Part shown: positions 1-7,905 of the stretch, one piece after another
Position numbering within the stretch: position 1 is the stretch's first letter
Layout of the letters: every line of letters begins with the position of its first letter
NCBI GenBank assembly: GCA_038240075.1
Contig: JBBSEC010000093.1
Location: 1-17,688, forward strand
Direction of reading: 5' to 3'
Length of the DNA: 17,688 bases
From: DATBAK01 sp038240075
GTDB lineage: Bacteria; Actinomycetota; Acidimicrobiia; IMCC26256; PALSA-610
The notes under the pieces: model-generated
What the model saw: the letters and a program-made list of their open reading frames with translations, nothing else
Told to the model about the DNA's origin: nothing
The model's database searches: none
Translations under genes and position numbers: made by a program

Positions 1-126
1 TCCGCGTGCGGTTCACCGTACGGAGCTGCACTGATTACGCCCGTTGCGGCTGCTCATTCCCCTCATGGTCGCATCCGCGTGCGGTTCACCGTACGGAGCT
101 GCACTGATTACGCCCGTTGCGGCTGC

Positions 127-134
<8 letters not shown>
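1..134. repeat. 61-bp direct duplication at the guaA 3' end (period 73 bp)
   Basis: Bases 1-61 are repeated without mismatch at 74-134, separated by 12 unrelated bases (62-73). The right-hand copy contains the guaA stop codon and the end of its last codons (127-134). The left-hand copy is a non-coding duplicate beyond the stop. The repeat begins at the first base of the window, so it may continue to the left. This could be a real tandem duplication or an assembly artefact at a contig end. I see no convincing terminator hairpin downstream of guaA within it. Confidence 0.9.
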
Positions 135-1677
<1,543 letters not shown>

Positions 1678-1682
1678 AGCGG

Positions 1683-2852
1683 TTAGGCGTTCCCCATGCC
1701 GACGCCCTGCGCGCGCTGGAGCGACTTGCCCTCGGTCTGCAGCCCGGGCGCGACCATGACCTCGGCCTTCTGGAACTCCTTGACCGTCTCGTACCCGGTG
1801 GTCGCCATCGACGTGCGCAGTGCGCCGAAGAGGTTGAGGCTGCCGTCGTTCTCGTGCGCAGGACCGACGAGGATCTCGGCGAGCGTGGCCTTCCGGCCGG
1901 CATGGACGCGTGCGCCACGCGGCAGCGTGGGATGGAACGTGGCCATGCCCCAGTGGTACCCGCGACCCGGCGACTCGTACGCGCCCGCGAGGGGCGAGCC
2001 GATCATCACCGCGTCGGCACCGCACGCGATCGCCTTCGCGATGTCGCCGCCGGTGCGCATACCGCCGTCGGCGATGACGTGCACGTACACGCCCGTCTCG
2101 TCGAGGTGACGGATGCGGGCGCCCGCGGCGTCGGCAATCGCCGTCGCCTGCGGCACACCGATGCCGAGCACCCCGCGTGTCGTGCACGCGTGGCCCGGTC
2201 CGACGCCGACGAGAACACCCACGGCACCCGTGCGCATGAGGTGCAGCGCCGTGCTGTACGAGGCGCAACCGCCGACGATGACCGGCAGCTCGAACTCACG
2301 GATGAAGCGCTTCAGATTGAGCGGTTGACGCGCCGGGTCCTTCGAGACGTGCTCGGCGGAGACGACGGTGCCCTGAATGACGAGCACATCGAGCTCGGCC
2401 TCGAGCACGAGCGACGCGTACTGCTCGACCCGCTGCGGGGTGAGCGACGCGCACGCGGTGACGCCGCCTTCCTTGATCTCACGGATGCGCCGCCCGATGA
2501 GCTCGGGCTTGAGCGGCTCCATGTAGAGCTCCTGCATGCGCCGCGTCGCCTTCTCGGGCGCGAGCGTCGCGATCTCCTCGAAGATCGGCTCGGGATCCTC
2601 GTAGCGCGTCCAGAGACCTTCGAGGTTGAGACAGGCGAGACCGCCGAGCCGTCCCACCTCGACCGCGATGGCGGGCGAGACGACGCCGTCCATCGCGGCG
2701 GCCATCATCGGCAGCTCGAGTTGGAACGCGTCGAGATCCCAGGAGATGTCGACATCTTCCGGATCGCGCGTTCGGCGGCTGGGGACGATCGCGATGTCGT
2801 CGAAACCGTAGGCCCGTCGGCCTGACTTGCCGATGCCGATCTCTACTTCCAC
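1683..2852 (-). CDS. guaB3: GuaB3-type IMP dehydrogenase family protein
   Basis: This is a 389-aa TIM-barrel protein of the IMP dehydrogenase/GMP reductase superfamily with no CBS (Bateman) insert, as in the GuaB3 subgroup of actinobacteria and cyanobacteria. The barrel starts around YGFDDIAIVPS (15-25). The substrate loop GPGHACTTRGVLG (218-230) keeps the position of the catalytic cysteine, Cys223, followed by Thr-Thr-Arg. The ADGGMRTGGD segment (261-270) carries the IMP-phosphate-binding Asp262. The GTG start at 2852 is chosen for the GGAGGG ribosome-binding site at 2856-2861; an in-frame start at 2888 would add 12 residues lacking family similarity. It probably oxidises IMP to XMP or is a related regulator. 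Some actinobacterial GuaB3 proteins have lost the cysteine, so activity cannot be assumed. It sits directly before guaA, with only 5 nt between them, which supports a joint role in guanine nucleotide synthesis. Confidence 0.93.
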   Translation of the reverse strand: MEVEIGIGKSGRRAYGFDDIAIVPSRRTRDPEDVDISWDLDAFQLELPMMAAAMDGVVSPAIAVEVGRLGGLACLNLEGLWTRYEDPEPIFEEIATLAPEKATRRMQELYMEPLKPELIGRRIREIKEGGVTACASLTPQRVEQYASLVLEAELDVLVIQGTVVSAEHVSKDPARQPLNLKRFIREFELPVIVGGCASYSTALHLMRTGAVGVLVGVGPGHACTTRGVLGIGVPQATAIADAAGARIRHLDETGVYVHVIADGGMRTGGDIAKAIACGADAVMIGSPLAGAYESPGRGYHWGMATFHPTLPRGARVHAGRKATLAEILVGPAHENDGSLNLFGALRTSMATTGYETVKEFQKAEVMVAPGLQTEGKSLQRAQGVGMGNA

Positions 2853-2913
2853 GTACCCTCCGCTGGTCCGTGTCCGCTGGAACTGCACAGGTTATCGCTC
2901 ACGCGGTCCCGAC

Positions 2914-3633
2914 TCATCCATCGGCGACCAGGTAGGACAGAAAACCGTAGAGAATCCGGGCAGTTGCGCCCCAAACGGTCTCGTCGGCGAGGTCGAAGAA
3001 GTGCACCTCGATGAGCGCATTCGGTGTCTGCCAGCGCTCGGCATGATGGACTCCTGGCGCCAGCAGCTCCGAGAGCGCGACGTCGAACACGCGCACCACC
3101 TCGTGCGTGTCGGGTCGCAGCACCGGACGGCCGCCGAGGATCCCGACGAACGGCGCGATCACGAACCGCGAGCCGACGGTGCCGATGCCGTCGAGCTCCG
3201 CGACGATTTCGACCGCCTCGGGCTCGAGCCCGATCTCCTCCTTCGCCTCGCGCAGCGCGGTCGCGCGCAGGTCGGCGTCGACGTTCGGTTCGAGCTTGCC
3301 GCCGGGGAAGGCGATCTCGCCCTGATGGGTGGGCATCGTCTCGGGCCGCTTCGTGAGGATGAGCCGGGCCTCACCGTCCTCTTCGAAGAGCGGCACGAGC
3401 ACCGCCGACTCCCGCCGTTCGATGGGAAAATCGGACGGGAGGTCGGGCACGAGGCACGGCGACGGGAGGCCGACGAGGCGCAGCCGGACCTCGGCGATCG
3501 AGAGTCCGCGGGCGATCTCGCCCGCGCGGGCCCACGGGGTCGGGTCGCTGCGCTGCCAGTCGGCGGGCCGAGGGATGCGTTGCGCGCCGCCGCGGGGCGA
3601 ACCCTGCGGTGGCTGCTCCTCCGGTGCCTGCAT
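2914..3633 (-). CDS. Nudix hydrolase, probable coenzyme A pyrophosphatase
   Basis: The 239-aa protein has a Nudix fold in its middle. The segment at 91-112 contains LTKRPETMPTHQG and IAFPGG, which matches the extra signature of the CoA pyrophosphatase branch (NudL/YeaB, NUDT7/8). The Nudix box follows at 111-136 and ends in REAKEEIGL, whose glutamates (Glu129, Glu132, Glu133) bind the catalytic metal. Family members split CoA or acyl-CoA into 3',5'-ADP and (acyl-)phosphopantetheine. The N-terminal 65 residues are poorly conserved and Pro/Arg-rich. The ATG at 3633 is the first start in frame below the divergent acyl-CoA synthetase start, and the two are 36 bp apart. A longer open frame reaching 4365 runs antisense to that gene and was rejected. 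A 61-nt gap separates it from guaB3, so cotranscription is possible. A TAGATT motif 7 nt before the ATG suggests a leaderless transcript. Confidence 0.9.
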   Translation of the reverse strand: MQAPEEQPPQGSPRGGAQRIPRPADWQRSDPTPWARAGEIARGLSIAEVRLRLVGLPSPCLVPDLPSDFPIERRESAVLVPLFEEDGEARLILTKRPETMPTHQGEIAFPGGKLEPNVDADLRATALREAKEEIGLEPEAVEIVAELDGIGTVGSRFVIAPFVGILGGRPVLRPDTHEVVRVFDVALSELLAPGVHHAERWQTPNALIEVHFFDLADETVWGATARILYGFLSYLVADG

Positions 3634-3640
3634 CGCGGCG

Positions 3641-3646
3641 AATCTA
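3641..3646 (-). promoter_or_regulatory. Candidate -10 element for the Nudix gene (leaderless)
   Basis: TAGATT fits the TANNNT pattern of -10 hexamers and lies 7 nt before the ATG at 3633. That spacing would put the transcription start on the first base of the start codon, as in leaderless actinobacterial transcripts. No convincing -35 or Shine-Dalgarno sequence is visible. This is a pattern-based suggestion only. Confidence 0.35.
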
Positions 3647-3655
3647 ACGGTCCGC

Positions 3656-3661
3656 GATACT
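3656..3661 (+). promoter_or_regulatory. Candidate -10 element for the acyl-CoA synthetase (leaderless)
   Basis: GATACT matches five of six bases of TATACT and ends 8 nt before the ATG at 3670, again a spacing suited to leaderless transcription. No purine-rich ribosome-binding site lies in GCGCCCCC between them. It is arranged back to back with the Nudix candidate promoter inside the same 36-bp divergent gap. Confidence 0.35.
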
Positions 3662-3669
3662 GCGCCCCC

Positions 3670-5289
3670 ATGAACTGGAACTTCGCAACGATCTTCGAGT
3701 CGGTCGGCGACGCGCTGCCCGACCAGACCGCGCTCATCCAGGGCGAGCGGATCGTCACGTGGCGCCAACTCGACGACCGCGCGGCCCGCTTCGCCGCGGC
3801 ACTGCGGGCGGCCGGGCTCAGAACCGGCTCGAAGGTGGCGTCGTACCTCTACAACTCCAACGAGTACGTCGAAGCCCTGCTCGGGACGTTCAAGCATCGT
3901 TCGGTGCCGGTGAACGTGAACTACCGCTACCTCGAGGAGGAGCTCGTCTATCTCCTCGACAACTCCGACGCCGAAGCACTCCTCTTCCACGGCAGCCTGA
4001 GCCCGCAGGTCGCCAAGATCGTGGGCCGGGCACCGAAGTTGAAGCTGCTCATCCAGGTCGACGACGGCGCGCCGCTCATCGAAGGCGCCGTCGAGTACGA
4101 AGCGATGCTTGCCGCCCACGAGCCGATGGAGCGCATCGAGCGCAGCGGCGACGACTACTACTTCCTGTACACCGGCGGCACGACCGGCATGCCCAAGGGC
4201 GTGATGTGGCGCAACGAGGATCTCGTCGGCGTCCTCGGCGGCGCGATCTACCCGCTGTTCGGTGAGGCGATGCTCGAGCGCTCCGAAGACGCTGGCGCCA
4301 TCGCGCAGCGCGTCGTCGACTCTGGTCGCATCACCGTGCACCTGCCCGCATCGCCGCTCATGCACGGCACCGGCGCGTTCACGTCGTTGCAGGCGCTGAG
4401 CCTCGGCGGCTCGATCGTCACGCTCGAGTCACGCACCCTCGACGCACACGAGCTGTGGCGCGTGGTGCAGCGGCGCCGGGTCACGCAGATGGCGATCGTC
4501 GGCGACGCCTTCGCGAAGCCGATGTTGCGCGCGCTCGACGAAGCCGAGGCCGAAGGGCACCCCTACGACATCTCGTCGCTCGGGCTCATCGTCTCGTCGG
4601 GCGTGATGTGGAGCGCGGAGGTGAAGGCGCAGCTCGTCGCGAAGGGGAACATGTTCCTGCTCGACTCGCTCGGGTCGAGCGAAGCCGTCGGCATGGCGAA
4701 CTCGATGAGTGGCCCCGGGACGGCCGCCGCGACGGCGCACTTCACGATCGGCGAGAACGCCAAGGTGTTCACCGACGACGGGCGGGAGGTCACACCCGGC
4801 TCCGACGAGGTCGGTGTGCTGGCCGTCGGCGGTTACATCCCGGCCGGCTACTACAAGGACGAAGCGAAGAGCGCGTCGACGTTCCGCACCTTCGCGGGCC
4901 GGCGCTGGTCGGTGCCCGGCGACTTCGCGACCGTCGACGCCGCCGGCGTGATCACCCTGCTCGGCCGCGGCTCGGCGTGCATCAACTCGGGCGGCGAGAA
5001 GGTGTTCCCCGAAGAGGTCGAGGAAGCGGTGAAGCGCCACCCCGCGGTCGCCGACGCACTGGTGATCGGCGTGCCCGACGAGCGGTTCGGCGAAGCCGTG
5101 GTCGCGGTGGTGGGGCTGCGCGAAGGCGAGCACGCCGACGCCGACGCCATCGGTGCCGCGCTCGAAGACCTCGCTCGCTACAAGCGGCCCCGCCGCGTGG
5201 TGTTCGTCGACTCCGTGCAGCGCGGCCCCAACGGCAAGGCCGACTACTCGTGGGCCAAGCAGGTCGTCGCGAACGAACCCGCTTCCTGA
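3670..5289 (+). CDS. Acyl-CoA synthetase (FadD19-like, AMP-forming)
   Basis: The 539-aa protein belongs to the ANL adenylating superfamily. It activates a carboxylic acid as acyl-AMP and then transfers it to CoA. The ATP-binding P-loop YTGGTTGMPKG is at 167-177, the adenine/acyl motif lies in LGSSEAVG, and the hinge/A8 region reads GRGSACINSGGEKVFPEEVE. The adenylation lysine is probably Lys523 in PNGKADY. The segment VNVNYRYLEEELVYLLDNSD and the ending KADYSWAKQ closely resemble mycobacterial FadD17/FadD19-type enzymes, which act on steroid side chains or long-chain acids; the real substrate cannot be read from sequence. It is the only plus-strand gene here. It is divergent from a CoA pyrophosphatase and convergent with groES. 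The ATG at 3670 begins the family N-terminus; an upstream extension of the frame to 2827 is antisense to the Nudix gene and was rejected. Confidence 0.95.
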   Translation: MNWNFATIFESVGDALPDQTALIQGERIVTWRQLDDRAARFAAALRAAGLRTGSKVASYLYNSNEYVEALLGTFKHRSVPVNVNYRYLEEELVYLLDNSDAEALLFHGSLSPQVAKIVGRAPKLKLLIQVDDGAPLIEGAVEYEAMLAAHEPMERIERSGDDYYFLYTGGTTGMPKGVMWRNEDLVGVLGGAIYPLFGEAMLERSEDAGAIAQRVVDSGRITVHLPASPLMHGTGAFTSLQALSLGGSIVTLESRTLDAHELWRVVQRRRVTQMAIVGDAFAKPMLRALDEAEAEGHPYDISSLGLIVSSGVMWSAEVKAQLVAKGNMFLLDSLGSSEAVGMANSMSGPGTAAATAHFTIGENAKVFTDDGREVTPGSDEVGVLAVGGYIPAGYYKDEAKSASTFRTFAGRRWSVPGDFATVDAAGVITLLGRGSACINSGGEKVFPEEVEEAVKRHPAVADALVIGVPDERFGEAVVAVVGLREGEHADADAIGAALEDLARYKRPRRVVFVDSVQRGPNGKADYSWAKQVVANEPAS

Positions 5290-5304
5290 GGCCCCACCGC
5301 ATTC

Positions 5305-5321
5305 CCCGCCCCTGGGGCGGG
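5305..5321. other. GC-rich perfect inverted repeat after the acyl-CoA synthetase
   Basis: CCCGCCCC and GGGGCGGG flank a single T, which allows a 6-bp stem with a 5-nt loop 15 nt after the synthetase stop. There is no T-run, so it is at most a weak or auxiliary terminator. Confidence 0.4.
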
Positions 5322-5333
5322 CGCGGACGCGAA

Positions 5334-5361
5334 GAAGGGCGGCGCCGGAGCACCGCCCTTC
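5334..5361. terminator. Candidate bidirectional terminator between convergent genes
   Basis: GAAGGGCGG (5334-5342) pairs perfectly with CCGCCCTTC (5353-5361) around a 10-nt loop. It lies between the stop of the plus-strand acyl-CoA synthetase (5289) and the stop of the minus-strand groES (5382), so it could serve both. It lacks a U-tract on either side, as is common for actinobacterial terminators, and its activity is not proven. Confidence 0.6.
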
Positions 5362-5381
5362 GGAACGCGTGATGGATCGGG

Positions 5382-5690
5382 TTATTTCTTGCCCTTGCCC
5401 GAACCGACCTTGGCGAGCACGTCACGCGCGTTGAGGATGAGGTAGTCCTCACCGTCGAGCGTGATCTCGGTGCCGCCGTACTTCGAGTAGACGACGGTGT
5501 CACCGGTGCCGATGTCCATCGGGATGATCTCGCCGGTCTGCTCGGAGCGGCGACCCGGACCGACAGCCAGGACCTCGCCCTGCTGGGGCTTCTCCTTGGC
5601 GGTGTCGGGGATGACCAGGCCGCTCGACGTCTTCTCTTCGGCTTCTGCCGTGCGGACGACGATGCGGTCCTCCAGCGGCTGCAACTTCAT
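5382..5690 (-). CDS. groES: Co-chaperonin GroES (Hsp10)
   Basis: The 102-aa protein has full-length Cpn10 features. It opens with MKLQPLEDRIVVR, carries the mobile loop (EEKTSSGLVIPDTAKEKP, about 18-35) that binds GroEL, and continues with GEVLAVGPGR and the C-terminal strand GEDYLILNARDVLA. The lysine-rich GSGKGKK tail is unremarkable. GroES caps the GroEL folding chamber in the cytoplasm. The start is well supported by AGGAGG at 5699-5704, 8 nt before the ATG. A perfect CIRCE operator lies upstream (5803-5829), so HrcA repression and heat induction are likely. No groEL follows: the next gene is convergent and unrelated, so the partner chaperonin must be encoded elsewhere. The leader between operator and start is about 100 nt and contains two hairpins. 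Confidence 0.98.
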   Translation of the reverse strand: MKLQPLEDRIVVRTAEAEEKTSSGLVIPDTAKEKPQQGEVLAVGPGRRSEQTGEIIPMDIGTGDTVVYSKYGGTEITLDGEDYLILNARDVLAKVGSGKGKK

Positions 5691-5733
5691 CGGGTGCGCC
5701 TCCTACGACGGGCGTGATTGCGGGTGTACGAGA

Positions 5734-5776
5734 TCAGGTTCTCTTGAGACCTGAACGGTCGGATTCTGCGACCGTT
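5734..5776 (-). promoter_or_regulatory. Two hairpins in the groES leader
   Basis: AACGGTCG (5754-5761) and CGACCGTT (5769-5776) form a perfect 8-bp stem with a 7-nt loop. Next to it, TCAGG (5734-5738) can pair with CCTGA (5750-5754), extended by CTC/GAG inside an imperfect stem. Both would be in the 5' untranslated RNA of groES, upstream of its ribosome-binding site. They share the base at 5754. Whether they affect stability or translation is unknown. Confidence 0.5.
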
Positions 5777-5802
5777 TGGCCTGGCTGAGGCCGAAATCGA
5801 GG

Positions 5803-5829
5803 TTAGCACTCACCGGCCGAGAGTGCTAA
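5803..5829 (-). promoter_or_regulatory. CIRCE operator (HrcA binding site) of groES
   Basis: The sequence TTAGCACTC-N9-GAGTGCTAA is an exact match to the CIRCE consensus, with arms at 5803-5811 and 5821-5829. HrcA binds this element and represses chaperonin genes. On the minus strand TTAGCA in one arm and TAACCT (5805-5800) at the end of the other could act as -35 and -10 elements about 18 nt apart, so the operator would overlap the promoter and transcription would start near 5793. The operator lies only 7 nt after the stop of the upstream small gene. Confidence 0.93.
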
Positions 5830-5835
5830 AGCGGC

Positions 5836-6141
5836 TCAGGGCAAGGCGGCGTCGCGGTACCGGGCGGCGGTGCGCCGTTCCTCCTCGGTCAGGTCGGAGT
5901 CCCTGACCGGAGCGACGATGGTCCAGTGCTTGGCGACGGGGCAGCGCTGCCACCGGAGGTGCCCGAGGCGAACGGCCTTCACCGACACGAACGGCACCCA
6001 GATCGTCGTGAAGAGGTGGCCCGCCCGACAGCGGACGACGACCGTGCTGCCGAAGTTGTAGCCCCGGCTCCGGGCCCGCAGCGTTGCGCCGAAGAGCACG
6101 GCAAAGACGATGAGCAGCGGAACCAGCACAACGAGCGGCAT
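5836..6141 (-). CDS. Small single-pass membrane protein, actinobacterial conserved type
   Basis: The 101-aa product starts with a hydrophobic segment (about residues 3-20) followed by a basic stretch (RARSRG), consistent with an N-terminal membrane anchor and a cytoplasmic remainder. The soluble part contains RCRAGHLFTTIW and RCPVAKHW. These give a Cys38-x3-His42 and Cys67-x4-His72 pair that could bind a metal such as zinc. The tail VRDSDLTEEERRTAARYRD is predicted helical. I recall similar uncharacterised proteins in many actinobacteria, but no function is known to me. The ATG at 6141 places the hydrophobic segment at the N-terminus; no strong ribosome-binding site is seen. It stands between tsaD (146 nt upstream, no clear feature in that gap) and the CIRCE-groES unit. 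Confidence 0.8.
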   Translation of the reverse strand: MPLVVLVPLLIVFAVLFGATLRARSRGYNFGSTVVVRCRAGHLFTTIWVPFVSVKAVRLGHLRWQRCPVAKHWTIVAPVRDSDLTEEERRTAARYRDAALP

Positions 6142-6287
6142 GGCCGGACATTGTGACGCGACCGGGCGAGAACGTGCCGCGCGCGCTCCCGCAGGAACCG
6201 ACGTGCCGGCTGAGGCGTCAGGAGCGGCGAGCGAAGGTGAAGGCTATGAGCCGAGGCTCCAGTGCAACGCGGCGAGCGCGACCGGAA

Positions 6288-7274
6288 TTACAGACGCAGT
6301 CCGGGGCGGATGCCGGAGTCGAGGGTTGTCGGGCCGTCGGCCGCCAACCGGTAGAAGGCGCACGCGGCGATCATCGCGGCGTTGTCGGTGCACAGGGCCA
6401 TGCTCGGCACGACCGACCGCAGCCCGGCCCGCTCGGCCTCCACCACGACCCGGGCCCGCAGGCCGGAGTTGGCGGCGACACCACCGCCGATCACGATCGT
6501 GTCGACCTGAGCGCGGCGCGCGGCCCGCACAAGCTTGATCACGAGCACGTCGACCACCGCGGCCTGGAACGACGCGGCCACGTCGGCGACGTCGAGCTCG
6601 GGGTGGCGCCGGCAGTACGTGACGACCGCGGTCTTGAGGCCCGAGAACGAGAAGTCGGAGCCGTCGTCGAGCATCGGGCGCGGGAAGGCGATGGCCTCGG
6701 GATCGCCGCGCGCCGCCAGCGCGTCGATGGCGGGCCCGCCCGGGTAGCCGAGGCCGAGGAACCGCGCGACCTTGTCGAACGCCTCCCCCGCGGCGTCGTC
6801 GACCGTTTGCCCGAGCGTCTCGTAGCGGCCGTGGTCGCGCATCGCGACGAGCAGCGTGTGGCCGCCCGACGCGACGAGGGTCACGAACGGCGGCTCGAGC
6901 GTTGGGTCGTCGAGCAGCGCCGCGTACATGTGACCTTCATGGTGATTCACGCCGACGTAGGGCCGCCCGGTCACGAGCGCGAGCGCCTTCGCCGCGCTGA
7001 CACCGACGAGCAGCGCGCCCGCGAGCCCGGGCCCGTGACACGCCGCGATCGCGTCGATCTCGCTGAGGTCGGTACCGGCTTCGATGAGCGCGCGCTCGAT
7101 CACCGAGTTGACGAGCTCGACGTGCGCGCGGCTTGCGATCTCGGGAACGACTCCGCCGTAGGGCGCGTGCCGCTCGAACTGCGTCGCGACCGCGGAGGAG
7201 ACCACGGTGCGGCCGTCGCGGACGACCGCTGCCGCGGTCTCGTCACACGACGTCTCGATACCGAGCACGCTCAC
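6288..7274 (-). CDS. tsaD: tRNA N6-adenosine threonylcarbamoyltransferase TsaD
   Basis: TsaD transfers the threonylcarbamoyl group from TC-AMP to A37 of ANN-decoding tRNAs, working with TsaB and TsaE. The 328-aa protein is of usual length and has the ASKHA fold. The N-terminus reads SVLGIETSCDETAAAVV. The metal-binding His111/His115 lie in NHHEGHMYA, and later nucleotide-binding segments include VASGGHTLL, FSFSGLKTAV and GGGVAANSGLR. The GTG at 7274 is chosen because it puts the family motif at the usual distance from the N-terminus; a TTG at 7277 and a GTG at 7268 are alternatives. It is the last gene of the tsaE-tsaB-rimI-tsaD run. It is separated from rimI by 70 nt filled with a five-site tandem repeat, whereas the other members abut or overlap. 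Confidence 0.96.
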   Translation of the reverse strand: MSVLGIETSCDETAAAVVRDGRTVVSSAVATQFERHAPYGGVVPEIASRAHVELVNSVIERALIEAGTDLSEIDAIAACHGPGLAGALLVGVSAAKALALVTGRPYVGVNHHEGHMYAALLDDPTLEPPFVTLVASGGHTLLVAMRDHGRYETLGQTVDDAAGEAFDKVARFLGLGYPGGPAIDALAARGDPEAIAFPRPMLDDGSDFSFSGLKTAVVTYCRRHPELDVADVAASFQAAVVDVLVIKLVRAARRAQVDTIVIGGGVAANSGLRARVVVEAERAGLRSVVPSMALCTDNAAMIAACAFYRLAADGPTTLDSGIRPGLRL

Positions 7275-7282
7275 CAAGAGCC

Positions 7283-7349
7283 GGTGACCTTCGAATCGGT
7301 CACCATCGAATCGGTCACCATCGAATCGGTCACCATCGAATCGGTCACC
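7283..7349. repeat. Tandem array of five GGTNACC sites, 15-bp period, before tsaD
   Basis: GGTGACC at 7283-7289 is followed by GGTCACC at 7298, 7313, 7328 and 7343. The 8-bp spacers are TTCGAATC once and ATCGAATC three times. GGTNACC is an interrupted palindrome, so each site reads the same on both strands. The array fills nearly the whole gap between the rimI stop (7345-7347, inside the last site) and the tsaD start. It could be a simple tandem expansion or an iterated protein-binding site in the tsaD leader. Confidence 0.92.
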
Positions 7350-7905
7350 AGGAACGCGGTCGCTCGACGGTGGTCGAGCCCGGCACCTTGCGTTCGAGGG
7401 CGTCGAGCAACCGCGGGTACTCGGGCTTGTCGGCCTCGTGCGCCCACATGATCAGCGCGTCTTCCTTCGTCTCCACGTAGTAGCCGGTGCGGACACCGAC
7501 CGCTTCGAAACCGAACCGCCGGTAGAGCGCCTGCGCCCCGAGGTTCGACAGCCGCACCTCGAGGGTGAGGCCGGTCGCGCCGCGCGCGATCGCCTCGCGA
7601 GCGAGCGCGAGCAACAGCCGGGTGCCGATCTTGTGCCGATGCCAGCGCGGGTCGACCGCAAGCGTGGTGATGTGCCCGTCGTCGAGGGTCATCATCAGCC
7701 CGCCGTAGCCGACGACGTCGCGACCGACGCGCGCCACGAAGTACGCGCGGCTCGACCGCAGCGCGAGCTCACTGAGGAACAGCGACGACGTCCACGGTCG
7801 CGGCGCGACCTGGCCCTCGATCCGGAGCACGCCGCGCAGGTGACGACGGCGCATGCCGACCACGTGAACGTCGAGCTCTTCGGGGAGCGGATGCGGTAGC
7901 GCCAC
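7345..7905 (-). CDS. rimI: GNAT acetyltransferase RimI-like (ribosomal protein S18-alanine N-acetyltransferase)
   Basis: The 186-aa protein has a GNAT core. The beta4 strand reads ITTLAVDPRWHR, the acetyl-CoA pyrophosphate loop is RHKIGTRLL (90-98), and EVRLSNLGAQALYRRFGFE (116-134) is typical of RimI, including the Asn and Tyr used in catalysis. RimI acetylates the N-terminal alanine of protein S18, though actinobacterial RimI proteins may have broader targets. About 25 residues at the C-terminus (after MWAHEADKPEYP) extend past the core. The GTG start at 7905 overlaps the last base of the tsaB stop, so translation is coupled. The stop codon falls in the last unit of the tandem array that precedes tsaD. 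The link with tsaB and tsaD is a widespread arrangement. Confidence 0.92.
   Translation of the reverse strand: MALPHPLPEELDVHVVGMRRRHLRGVLRIEGQVAPRPWTSSLFLSELALRSSRAYFVARVGRDVVGYGGLMMTLDDGHITTLAVDPRWHRHKIGTRLLLALAREAIARGATGLTLEVRLSNLGAQALYRRFGFEAVGVRTGYYVETKEDALIMWAHEADKPEYPRLLDALERKVPGSTTVERPRSW

Noticed and set aside
1678..2268. Extension of the guaA frame upstream, suggesting a 713-residue fusion
   Set aside because: It lies within guaB3 in a different phase and is Arg/His-rich without family similarity; the TTG at 1677 restores the normal GuaA length.
2827..3669. Upstream extension of the acyl-CoA synthetase frame (820 residues)
   Set aside because: It is antisense to the Nudix gene; the recognisable synthetase N-terminus starts at 3670.
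3634..4365. Upstream extension of the Nudix frame
   Set aside because: It is antisense to the conserved acyl-CoA synthetase and has no homology features of its own.
6142..6287. Possible promoter or small RNA between tsaD and the small membrane protein
   Set aside because: A TTGCAC/TAGCCT pair is present on the minus strand but with a poor 15-nt spacing; no stable hairpin or RNA signature supports a call.
7283..7349. Possible CRISPR array
   Set aside because: The period is 15 bp with identical 8-bp spacers; CRISPR repeats are longer and have unique spacers. No cas genes are present.
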